Shown here: one piece after another, positions 34,922 to 41,738 of the stretch | Numbering within the stretch: the stretch's first letter is position 1 | Layout of the letters: every line of letters begins with the position of its first letter | From: Actinomycetota bacterium | GTDB taxonomy: Bacteria > Actinomycetota > Thermoleophilia > Solirubrobacterales > Solirubrobacteraceae | Assembly (NCBI GenBank): GCA_005888335.1 | Contig: VAWY01000126.1 | Coordinates: forward strand, 74,649 to 138,648 | Reading direction: 5' to 3' | DNA length: 64,000 bases | The notes under the pieces: generated by a model | The model's database searches: none | What the model was told of the DNA's origin: nothing | The model's input: only the letters and a program-made list of their open reading frames with translations | Program-made: the position numbers and the translations under genes

Positions 34922-35722
34922 CTAGGCGGGCTGGGTGCGCTTGGCGCGCCGCAGCGCCCGCCGCTGCTCGCGCAGCCGCGCCGCGATGCCGCGCCGCCCG
35001 TGCTGCTCGAGCCCGGCGTACATCTCCTTGATGTGCCCGAAGATCTCGTCGGCGACCTCCTGCTGGCGCTCGCGCGACGGCGAGACCTCGCGCGGGAACG
35101 TCAACGGCTCGCCGTACTGGACCACCGCCTTCGGGAACTGCAGCCGCTTCCAGTTGCGGATCTTCGACGAGCCGAAGATCGCGACGGGCACGACGGGCGC
35201 GCCGGACTCCAGCACGAGACGGCCGATGCCCGGGCGGGCGCGCTCGGACAGCTTGCCGGTTCGCGAGCGCCCGGCCTCGGGGTACATGACGACGCAGGCC
35301 CCGCGCTCGAGGATCCCCTCGGCGGTGATGAAGGCCTCGTCGTCGTGCGCGCCGCGGCGGACGGGGAACACGCCGCCGTGGGTGTAGATCCACTGCATCG
35401 GCGGCGTGAAGAGCTGCGACTTGGCCATGAACCGGACGCGCCGGCGGATGAACATGCCGACGAGGAAGTGGTCCATGAACGAGAAGTGGTTGGGCGCCAC
35501 GATGACCTTGCCCGACGAGGGCACGTGCTCGGCGCCCAGGCAGCGGGCGCGGAACGCGGTGTAGCCGTAGAGCGTGGTGAGCACGCGCACGACCTCGTAG
35601 ACCCAGTCGGGCTCGCGCGTGCGCGCGCGCTCGTGGAAGCGGTCGAAGTGCTCGGCTGGGCGCGGGTCCTTGTAGACCTGCTCCTTCATCGGGGCGAGGT
35701 CGTCGGGCGGAGGTGAGGTCAT
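34922..35722 (-). CDS. 1-acylglycerol-3-phosphate acyltransferase (PlsC family)
   Basis: A 266-residue acyltransferase. The catalytic NHFSFMDHF is the NHxxxxD motif, with the phosphate-binding YPEAGRSRTGKL and GAPVVPVAIFG following. These enzymes add the second fatty acid to lysophosphatidic acid at the membrane. The ATG at 35722 is preferred; Met at 35689 is possible. It lies 11 bases after glycerol kinase on the same strand, consistent with one operon turning glycerol into glycerophospholipid. Confidence 0.85.
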   Translation of the reverse strand: MTSPPPDDLAPMKEQVYKDPRPAEHFDRFHERARTREPDWVYEVVRVLTTLYGYTAFRARCLGAEHVPSSGKVIVAPNHFSFMDHFLVGMFIRRRVRFMAKSQLFTPPMQWIYTHGGVFPVRRGAHDDEAFITAEGILERGACVVMYPEAGRSRTGKLSERARPGIGRLVLESGAPVVPVAIFGSSKIRNWKRLQFPKAVVQYGEPLTFPREVSPSRERQQEVADEIFGHIKEMYAGLEQHGRRGIAARLREQRRALRRAKRTQPA

Positions 35723-35733
35723 CTTGCCTGAAG

Positions 35734-37218
35734 TTACCCCGCCGCCCAGCCGCGGGCACGCTCGAGCGCGCGCCGCCACCCGGCGAGCAGCTCCTCGCGA
35801 GCCGTGCCGTCCAGCTTCGGCTCGTAGCGCGCGCGCTCGCGCCACGCCTTGGAGACGCGATCGAGCGTCCACACCCCCGCCCCCACCCCGGCCAGCGACG
35901 CGGCGCCGAACGCCGTCGTCTCCGCCACCTCGGGCACGACGACGGGGGTCCCGAGGACATCGGCCTGGAACTGCATGAGCCAGGCGTTGACGGTGGCGCC
36001 GCCGTCGGCCTTGAGCTCGCGCAGCGGCTCGGCGCCGACGTCCTCCATCGCGCGCACCGCGTCGACGGTCTGGTAGGCGATCGCCTCCAGCGTCGCGCGC
36101 GCGAGATGCGCGCGCGTGCTCCCGCGCGTCAGGCCGACGATCGTCCCGCGGGCGTAGGGATCCCAGTGCGGCGAGCCGAGGCCGGTCAGCGCGGGCACGA
36201 AGTAGACGCCGTCGTTGGTGTCCAGCGACGCCGCCAGCGCCTCGGTCTCGTCGGCGCGCGCGATCACCCCGAGGCCGTCGCGCAGCCACTGCACGCCCGC
36301 GCCGGTCACGAAGATCGCCGCCTCGAGCGCGTACGTCGTGCGCCGGCCGATCTGCAGCGCGATCGTCGTCAGCAGCCCCTCGGGCGCCGGGGGCGCGGTG
36401 TTGCCCTCGTTGAGCAGCACGAACGAGCCGGTGCCGTAGGTGTTCTTGCCCTGCCCGGGGTCCAGGCAGGCCTGCCCGACGAGCGCGGCCTGCTGGTCGC
36501 CGGCCACGCCCGCCACCGGCACGCCGTCGAAGCCGGGCAGCGCGCCGGCGCGCGTCGCGCCGAAGCTCCCGCAGCTCGGGCGGATCTCGGGCAGCGCGCG
36601 CTCGGGGATGTCGCCGAGCATGGCCAGCAGGTCGCCGTCCCAGGCGCAACGGTGGATGTCGCACAGCAGCGTGCGCGACGCGTTCGTCGCGTCGGTGGCG
36701 AACTCGCCGGTCAGGTTGTAGACGACCCACGCGTCGACGGTCCCGAACACCGCGCGTCCCTCGCGCGCGCGCTGGGCCAGCCCGTCGACGTTGCGCAGCA
36801 GCCACTCGATCTTCGTGCCGCTGAAGTACGGGTCGAGCACGAGCCCCGTGCGCTCGCGCACCATCGGCTCGTGGCCGGCGCGGCGCAGCTCCTCGCAGCG
36901 GCGCGCGGTGCGGCGGTCCTGCCAGACCAGCGCGCGGTGCAGCGGCTCGCCGCTCGCCGGATCCCACGCGCAGACGGTCTCGCGCTGGTTGGTGATCCCG
37001 ATCGCGGCGAGCTCGCCCTCCCCCACGCCGGCGTCCGCGAGCGCGTCGACGGCGACCGCGCGCGTGACCTCCCACAGCTCGGCGGCGTCGTGCTCGACCC
37101 AGCCCGGGCGCGGGAAGTGCTGGGTGAACTCGCGGTACGCCCGGCCGGCGAGCGCGCCCTCGAGGTCGAAGACGAGGCAGGTGGTCCCGGTGGTGCCCTG
37201 GTCGATCGCGAGCAGCAC
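35734..37218 (-). CDS. glpK: Glycerol kinase
   Basis: A 494-residue FGGY kinase, full length, making glycerol 3-phosphate from glycerol and ATP. The N-terminal phosphate loop is AIDQGTTGTTCLVFD. NQRETVCAWD and SGTKIEWLLRNV follow, with GVPVAGVAGDQQAALVGQ and GTGSFVLLNEG. The ending is TVNAWLMQFQADVLG, then AFGAASLAGVGAGVW. All are typical of GlpK. The start is GTG 37218. The upstream region (37219-37499) carries two inverted repeats that may control it. No glycerol facilitator or glpD is in the window. Confidence 0.95.
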   Translation of the reverse strand: MLLAIDQGTTGTTCLVFDLEGALAGRAYREFTQHFPRPGWVEHDAAELWEVTRAVAVDALADAGVGEGELAAIGITNQRETVCAWDPASGEPLHRALVWQDRRTARRCEELRRAGHEPMVRERTGLVLDPYFSGTKIEWLLRNVDGLAQRAREGRAVFGTVDAWVVYNLTGEFATDATNASRTLLCDIHRCAWDGDLLAMLGDIPERALPEIRPSCGSFGATRAGALPGFDGVPVAGVAGDQQAALVGQACLDPGQGKNTYGTGSFVLLNEGNTAPPAPEGLLTTIALQIGRRTTYALEAAIFVTGAGVQWLRDGLGVIARADETEALAASLDTNDGVYFVPALTGLGSPHWDPYARGTIVGLTRGSTRAHLARATLEAIAYQTVDAVRAMEDVGAEPLRELKADGGATVNAWLMQFQADVLGTPVVVPEVAETTAFGAASLAGVGAGVWTLDRVSKAWRERARYEPKLDGTAREELLAGWRRALERARGWAAG

Positions 37219-37499
37219 GGCCGCCGGAGCCTAGATGACTGATTCCACGACCCTCGCACCCGGCTGACCGCGCCTCGACCATCCGGGCACGACGGCCGCG
37301 GAATCAATCATCTTGGGGACTGCCGGGCGACGGGTTGTCCCACCCCGCCGCCCGGCGATTCTCCCCTATGGCCGCCGGCGTTGGGTCAGTCCGCCGCGGT
37401 GTCTGCGTGCCCTGTTCTGCAGGAGGAGACGCGGGGCACCGCCGAGAAGCTACGGGCGGCGGCGCGGGTCGCCCACCGACCGCTGGGCACAAGCCGTTC
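37219..37499. promoter_or_regulatory. glpK leader region with two inverted repeats
   Basis: This 281-base stretch shows no convincing gene. It contains a 14-bp inverted repeat, AGATGACTGATTCC at 37233-37246 and its 13/14 complement at 37300-37313, and a strong hairpin at 37322-37356 (GCCGGGCGACGGGT stem). Both are upstream of glpK on the minus strand, so they may act as an operator and as a leader RNA structure. It also separates glpK from the glycosyltransferase gene upstream. Confidence 0.55.
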
Positions 37500-38177
37500 C
37501 TACCGCCGGTCGAGGACCACCGCGACGAAGTCGGCGAGCTGCCGGCCGCGGTGCAGGAATCCCCGCAGCGTGCGGCCCGTGGCGCGGTGCTCGAGGTCCA
37601 GCGGGACCTCGACGACCCGGAATCCGGCGCGCGCGGCGTCGACGGTCATGCCGATCTCCATGCCGAAGCGCGGCGCGAAGGGGACGACGACCGGCAGGAC
37701 CTCGCCGCGCATCGCGCGCTGGCCGGAGATCGGGGCCTGGAGGTCGAGGCCGGCGAGGCTGCGGACGGCCCAGCGGGCGAAGCCGACCGCGGCGCCGACG
37801 CCGCCGCCGACGCGACGAGCGAAAGCGGCGACCGCGAGGTCCGCTCGCCCGTCCGCGACCGCCGCGGCGAGCTCGGGCAGGTAGCGGGCGCTCGCGCCCA
37901 GGTCCCCGTCGCACAGCACCACGACCGGCGGGTCGGGCGCCGCCGCCACGTCGAGAACCCGCCGCGCCGCCGCAGTCATCGCGCCGCCCTTGCCGATGTC
38001 GCGGCCGGTCGAGACCACCTCGGCCGACGCGGCGCGCGAGACGTCGGCGGTCGCGTCGGTCGAGCCGTCGTCGGCCACGATGACCCGCGCGCCGGGGAAC
38101 GCCTCGCGCAGGGCGGCGAGCGTCGCGGGCAGCCGGTCGGCCTCGTTGTGCGCGGCGACCAGGACGATCGTTCGCAT
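37500..38177 (-). CDS. Family 2 glycosyltransferase
   Basis: A 225-residue GT-A enzyme. VLVAAHNEADRLPATLAALRE opens it, VIVADDGSTD is the nucleotide-binding strand and VVVLCDGDLGAS holds the DxD-type metal site. Later ISGQRAMRGEVLPVVVPFAPRFGMEIGMTVDA and GFRVVEVPLDLEHRATGR resemble the glucosyl-3-phosphoglycerate and dolichyl-phosphate mannose synthase branches. No membrane segment is seen, so it is cytoplasmic or peripheral. Its acceptor is unknown. It is divergent from the biotinyl carrier gene. Confidence 0.85.
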   Translation of the reverse strand: MRTIVLVAAHNEADRLPATLAALREAFPGARVIVADDGSTDATADVSRAASAEVVSTGRDIGKGGAMTAAARRVLDVAAAPDPPVVVLCDGDLGASARYLPELAAAVADGRADLAVAAFARRVGGGVGAAVGFARWAVRSLAGLDLQAPISGQRAMRGEVLPVVVPFAPRFGMEIGMTVDAARAGFRVVEVPLDLEHRATGRTLRGFLHRGRQLADFVAVVLDRR

Positions 38178-38200
38178 GAAGCGGGATAGTCTGCCGCGCC

Positions 38201-38413
38201 ATGTCTGACGTCGAAGCGCACATCACCGGCACCGTGTGGAAGATCGAGTGCCAGGTGGGAGACAGCATCGAGGAGGGCGAGACCGTCGTCATCCTCGAGT
38301 CGATGAAGATGGAGATGCCAGTCGAGGCGGAGGACCCCGGGACCGTCAAGGAGATCCTCTGCGAGGAGGGCCAGGCGGTGAACGAGGGCGACACGCTCGT
38401 CGTCCTCGAGTAA
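38201..38413 (+). CDS. Biotinyl/lipoyl attachment domain protein (small biotin carboxyl carrier)
   Basis: A complete 70-residue biotin carrier. Lys36 in ILESMKMEMPV is the biotinylation site, flanked by Met on both sides as in biotin (not lipoyl) domains. The EGQAVNEGDTLVVLE ending closes the barrel. Stand-alone carriers of this size serve acyl-CoA or oxaloacetate carboxylases. It directly abuts an enoyl-CoA hydratase gene with no spacer. It could carry biotin for the carboxyltransferase at 3663, though no biotin carboxylase gene is in the window. Confidence 0.92.
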   Translation: MSDVEAHITGTVWKIECQVGDSIEEGETVVILESMKMEMPVEAEDPGTVKEILCEEGQAVNEGDTLVVLE

Positions 38414-39196
38414 GTGGGCGAGCTGCTCGTCGACGAGCCCGCCGACGGCGTCGTCCGCCTGACGATCTCCAACCCGGCCAAGCGCAACGCCCTCGACCAC
38501 GCGATCCTCGACGGGATCGCCGTCGCGGTGCGCGAGGCGGGCGACGCGGGCTGCCTCGTGCTCACGGGGACGCACGGGATGTTCTCGTCGGGCTACGACA
38601 TCGGCGACATCCCCGCGGACGTCTTCGCGGTCGAGGCCGAGAGGCTCGTCGCCCACCCCTTCACCGCGGCGATCGACGCGCTCGAGGCGACCGACGTCCC
38701 GACCGTCGCCGCGCTCACAGGTCACACGATCGGCGGCGGCCTGGAGCTCGCGCTCGTCTGCGACCTGCGCGTCGCCCACGACGGGATCGTGCTCGGCATG
38801 CCGCCGGCCAAGCTCGGCCTCGTCTACTCGCACACCGGCCTGCGCCGGTTCATCGACGCGATCGGCGTCCCGCGCACGCGCGAGCTGTTCCTGCTCGGCC
38901 GCAACGTCGACGCGCGGACCGCCCTGGGCTGGGGGCTGGTCAACCGCGTCGTGCCCGAGTCGCAGCTCGAGGAGACGGCGCTGGACCTGGCGACCGAGCT
39001 GGCGGGCAACGCGCCGCTGTCGCTGCACGGCAACAAGCGGGTGATCCGCGAGCTTCTGCGCGCCGAGAGCCAGCTCGACCCCGACGTCGAGCGCGAGCTG
39101 ATCGCGCTGCGCGAGGCGTGCTTCCGCTCGGAGGACCTGCGCGAGGGCGTGCGCGCCTTCGGGGAGAAGCGCCGCCCGCGCTGGCGAGGCCGGTGA
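38414..39196 (+). CDS. Enoyl-CoA hydratase/isomerase family protein
   Basis: A 260-residue crotonase starting with a GTG directly after the carrier's TAA. Oxyanion-hole segments are SSGYDIGDI and GHTIGGGLELALVCDLRVA. The position of the usual catalytic PE(x)xLG reads MPPAKLGLVYSHTG, so the first Glu is replaced by Ala. A hydratase reaction is therefore doubtful, and isomerase, hydrolase or decarboxylase activity is as likely. The ending RAFGEKRRPRWRGR is typical of the family. The stop overlaps the first hairpin of a tandem repeat. Confidence 0.85.
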   Translation: MGELLVDEPADGVVRLTISNPAKRNALDHAILDGIAVAVREAGDAGCLVLTGTHGMFSSGYDIGDIPADVFAVEAERLVAHPFTAAIDALEATDVPTVAALTGHTIGGGLELALVCDLRVAHDGIVLGMPPAKLGLVYSHTGLRRFIDAIGVPRTRELFLLGRNVDARTALGWGLVNRVVPESQLEETALDLATELAGNAPLSLHGNKRVIRELLRAESQLDPDVERELIALREACFRSEDLREGVRAFGEKRRPRWRGR

Positions 39197-39285
39197 ATCG
39201 ACTTCGTCGATTCGCAGCGCGAACTTCGTTCGCGCGGTAGCGGGAATCGACTTCGTCGATTCCTTGGCGCGAACTTCGTTCGCGC
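39195..39285. repeat. Two tandem copies of a double-hairpin unit
   Basis: Each unit holds two perfect hairpins with 8-bp arms and a TTC loop: GAATCGACTTCGTCGATTC and GCGCGAACTTCGTTCGCGC. Copies lie at 39195-39213 with 39217-39235, and at 39244-39262 with 39267-39285, a period of about 49. A related pair of units occurs at 44069-44158 inside bioF and bioD. It looks like a REP-type family. Transcription termination after the hydratase gene is a possible side effect. Confidence 0.85.
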
Positions 39286-39303
39286 GCTAGCGTCCGCCGC
39301 GCG

Positions 39304-40740
39304 ATGGCGAGCGAGCTCGTCGCCCTGGTCAAGCACGACTGCCCGGTCTGCGACCAGGTGCTGCCCGCGCTCGACGCCGCCGGGGTGCGCGTCGTGTCGC
39401 AGTCGGATCCGGCCCAGACCGCCGCGCAGGCCGCGCGGCTTGGTCTCCGTCGCGTGCCCGAGGTCGACGCCGACCTGGCGCTCTCCGAGCGGCTGGACCC
39501 CGAGGCGGTGCCGACGGTCGTCCTGCTCGACGGCGAGCGCGAGGAGGGCCGTGTCGAGGGGCTGGACCGCGCGCGGATCGCCGAGCTGGCCGCGCGCGCC
39601 GGCGCGCACCTCGACCTCGACGGCCTGCCCGAGCGCCGGCCCGGCTGCGCCTCGCGGACGCGTGATCCGGAGGTCGCGGCGCGCCTGGCCGCGCGCGCCG
39701 CGCGCCGCGAGGGCCGCCTGCGCGCCCGCGAGATCGAGATCGGCGAGCTCGAGGACGTCCACGAGGCGCTGCTCGCCCGCGGCGTGACCGACGGGCTGCC
39801 CGTCGTGCCGCCCACGCCCGAGCGGGTGGTCGGAATGCTCGAGGGCACGAGCCGCCATCCGCAGGACGTCGTCGGCGTGCTCCCGCCCTACGACGGCGAG
39901 GCGACCGTCGAGAAGGTCGCCATCAACGCGGTCATGGCCGGCTGCGCGCCCGAGCACCTGCCGGTCGTCCTGGCTGCGGTGGAGGCCGCCTGCCGGCCCG
40001 AGTTCGCCCTGCACGGCCTGGTCGCCACGACCCATCCGGCCGGCCCGGTCATCGTGGCGTTCGGCGCCGACGCGGGGATCAACGCGGCGGGCAACGTGCT
40101 CGGTCAGGGCGCCCGCGCGAACCTGGCCATCGGCCGCGCGCTGCAGCTCGTCGTGCGCAACGTCGGCGGCGGGCGGCCGGGGATCGAGGACCGCGCGGCG
40201 CACGGCCAGCCCGGGAAGGTCGGGCTGTGCTTCGCCGAGCGCGCCGACGGCAACCCGTGGCCGGCGCCCTACGAGCGCCCGACCGTGATGCTCATGGCAC
40301 TCGAGGCGCCGCGGCTGATCGTCGACCAGCTTGCCCGCGAGCCGGAGGGCCTCGCCGCGTCGTTTGCGCTGGCCCTGGAGTCGGTCGCCCACCCGAAGCT
40401 GCGCCTGGCCTTCGACGCGCTGCTCGTCGTCGGTCCCGAGCACGCGCGCGTCTTCGCCGAGGCGGGCTGGAGCCGCGAGCGCCTGCGCGACCGGCTGTTC
40501 GAGCTGACGACGTCCCCGGCCGGCGAGCTGGTGCGCGGCGCCGGCGGCTCGCCCGAGGGGGTCGAGGCGCGCTTCGTGAGCGACCCCGCGGTGCCGGTCG
40601 CGAAGTTCGCCTCGCCCGACCGCATCCAGATCGTCCACGCCGGCGGCGACGCCGGGCTGTTCAGCATGGTCTTCGGCTCCTGGGCCGCCGGCGAGATCGG
40701 CTCGGCCCCGGTCACCGCGGAGGTGGACGCATGGGCGTGA
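39304..40740 (+). CDS. Thioredoxin-like protein with large uncharacterised domain, partner of the UGSC selenoprotein
   Basis: A 478-residue protein. Residues 1-85 look like a glutaredoxin/thioredoxin domain with Cys13-Pro-Val-Cys16 (KHDCPVCDQVLPAL) and a cis-Pro segment (EAVPTVVLLDG). A hinge with PGCASRTRDPEVAARLA follows. From about residue 150 there is a large domain with VTDGLPVVPPTPERV, VAINAVMAGCAPEHLPVVLAA, GNVLGQGARANLAIGRALQLVVRNVGG and FGSWAAGEIGS that I cannot name from known enzymes. Its last 10 bases overlap the UGSC gene, so the two are coupled. A redox function is likely, since thioredoxin-like proteins commonly serve selenoenzymes. Confidence 0.75.
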   Translation: MASELVALVKHDCPVCDQVLPALDAAGVRVVSQSDPAQTAAQAARLGLRRVPEVDADLALSERLDPEAVPTVVLLDGEREEGRVEGLDRARIAELAARAGAHLDLDGLPERRPGCASRTRDPEVAARLAARAARREGRLRAREIEIGELEDVHEALLARGVTDGLPVVPPTPERVVGMLEGTSRHPQDVVGVLPPYDGEATVEKVAINAVMAGCAPEHLPVVLAAVEAACRPEFALHGLVATTHPAGPVIVAFGADAGINAAGNVLGQGARANLAIGRALQLVVRNVGGGRPGIEDRAAHGQPGKVGLCFAERADGNPWPAPYERPTVMLMALEAPRLIVDQLAREPEGLAASFALALESVAHPKLRLAFDALLVVGPEHARVFAEAGWSRERLRDRLFELTTSPAGELVRGAGGSPEGVEARFVSDPAVPVAKFASPDRIQIVHAGGDAGLFSMVFGSWAAGEIGSAPVTAEVDAWA

Positions 40741-41240
40741 CGATTCTCGACCCGACGCGCGAGGCCGAGGCGGTCGCGCGGCCGCTCGCCCCGCGCGCGA
40801 TCCCCGCGCGGATCGCGCTCGTCGACATCCGCAAGCCGCGCGGGGACGTCTTCCTCGACGAGCTCGAGGCGCTCCTGCGCGAGCGCGGCTACGCGGTCGA
40901 GCGCGCCGCCAAGCCGACGTTCACCAAGCCCGCGCCGGTCGACGTGCGCCGGGAGATCGCCGCGCGCTGCGACGCCGTGATCGAAGCGCTCGCCGACTGA
41001 GGGTCGTGCGTGTCGTGCGGTCTGCGCGACGTGATCGGCTTCGAGGAGGACGGCCGGCCCGGGGTGCTCGTCGCGTCGTCGGTCTTCGCGGACGCGGCGA
41101 CCGAGCAGGCCGCGGCGCTCGGCGCGCCCGACGCGCGGCGCGTCCTCGTCCCCCACCCCGTCCAGGACCGCACCGACGAGGAGCTGCGCGCGATGGCGCG
41201 CGCCGTCGTGCAGGATGTGCTCGCAGCGATCACGACGTAA
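40731..41240 (+). CDS. UGSC family selenoprotein, in-frame TGA read as selenocysteine
   Basis: The reading frame from the ATG at 40731 (GGAGGT just upstream) meets TGA at 40998-41000 and continues open to 41240, giving 169 residues. The TGA is followed by GGG TCG TGC, so the protein reads ALAD-U90[14 protein letters not shown], the motif that names the UGSC selenoprotein family. Both halves are needed for the family: before it are [19 protein letters not shown] and [13 protein letters not shown]; after it [20 protein letters not shown] and [13 protein letters not shown]. An ordinary stop would leave a gene cut exactly at its active site. Biochemical function is unknown. It probably does redox chemistry with the coupled thioredoxin-like protein. 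Confidence 0.85.
41003..41030 (+). other. Candidate bacterial SECIS hairpin
   Basis: Starting three bases after the TGA, GTCGTGCG (41003-41010) can pair with TGCGCGAC (41023-41030), including G-U pairs, around a 12-base loop (TGTCGTGCGGTC). Bacterial SECIS elements lie immediately 3' of the UGA within the coding region. Actinobacterial SECIS rules are loose, so this is only a candidate. Confidence 0.45.
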
Positions 41241-41249
41241 GGAGGCGGC

Positions 41250-41678
41250 ATGGCCACGCGCAACGGCAGCGCCGAGTGGCGCGGCGACCTACAGGGCGGC
41301 TCGGGCGAGCTCACGGTCGGCGACGGGGTGTTCCAGGGCCAGTACTCGTTCGCTTCGCGCTTCGAGGAGGGCGAGGGCACCAACCCGGAGGAGCTCATCG
41401 CCGCCGCGCACGCCTCGTGCTACGCGATGGCGCTGAGCAACATCCTGGCCGAGCACGGCCACGCGCCGGAGTCGGTGCGCGCCGCCGCGCGCGTGCACCT
41501 GCGCAACGTCGACGGCGCCCCCACCATCGCCCGCATCGACCTCCACGTCGAGGCGCGCGTCCCCGACCTCGACGAGGCTCACTTCCTCGAGCACGCCGAG
41601 GAGGCGAAGGCCGGCTGCCCGGTCTCGCGCGCGCTCGCCGGCGTGCCCGAGATCGATCTCAATGCGAGCTTGGTCTGA
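41250..41678 (+). CDS. OsmC family peroxiredoxin
   Basis: A 142-residue OsmC/Ohr-type protein that reduces organic hydroperoxides with a cysteine pair. The peroxidatic Cys is in [16 protein letters not shown] and the resolving Cys in [28 protein letters not shown] is the family core. A strong AAGGAGG precedes the ATG, 9 bases after the UGSC stop, so it is probably in the same operon. That adds a thiol-peroxidase to the redox pair before it. Confidence 0.92.
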   Translation: MATRNGSAEWRGDLQGGSGELTVGDGVFQGQYSFASRFEEGEGTNPEELIAAAHASCYAMALSNILAEHGHAPESVRAAARVHLRNVDGAPTIARIDLHVEARVPDLDEAHFLEHAEEAKAGCPVSRALAGVPEIDLNASLV

Positions 41679-41713
41679 AGCTCGCGAGCCGGCGTAGGCC
41701 GTCAGTGACGTCC

Positions 41714-41738
41714 GGCGCGGGACATACGGTCCCGCGCC
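41714..41738. promoter_or_regulatory. Perfect 10-bp inverted repeat abutting the bioB start codon
   Basis: GGCGCGGGAC (41714-41723) and its exact complement GTCCCGCGCC (41729-41738) with a 5-base loop, ending on the base before the bioB ATG. It leaves no room for a Shine-Dalgarno site. As DNA it could be an operator; as RNA it would hide the start. It does not resemble known BirA, BioR or BioQ sites. Confidence 0.7.

Noticed and set aside
37360..37499. Small structured RNA gene or riboswitch in the glpK upstream gap
   Set aside because: Beyond the two inverted repeats I could not match any known RNA family by eye, so no RNA gene is called.
39195..39285. CRISPR array
   Set aside because: The repeats are only two units of perfect hairpins with no unique spacers of regular size and no cas genes.
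40731..41000. UGSC region as two separate genes or a pseudogene broken by a stop
   Set aside because: The frame continues across the TGA with family sequence on both sides, and the TGA sits precisely at the U of the UGSC motif. A random nonsense change there is very unlikely.
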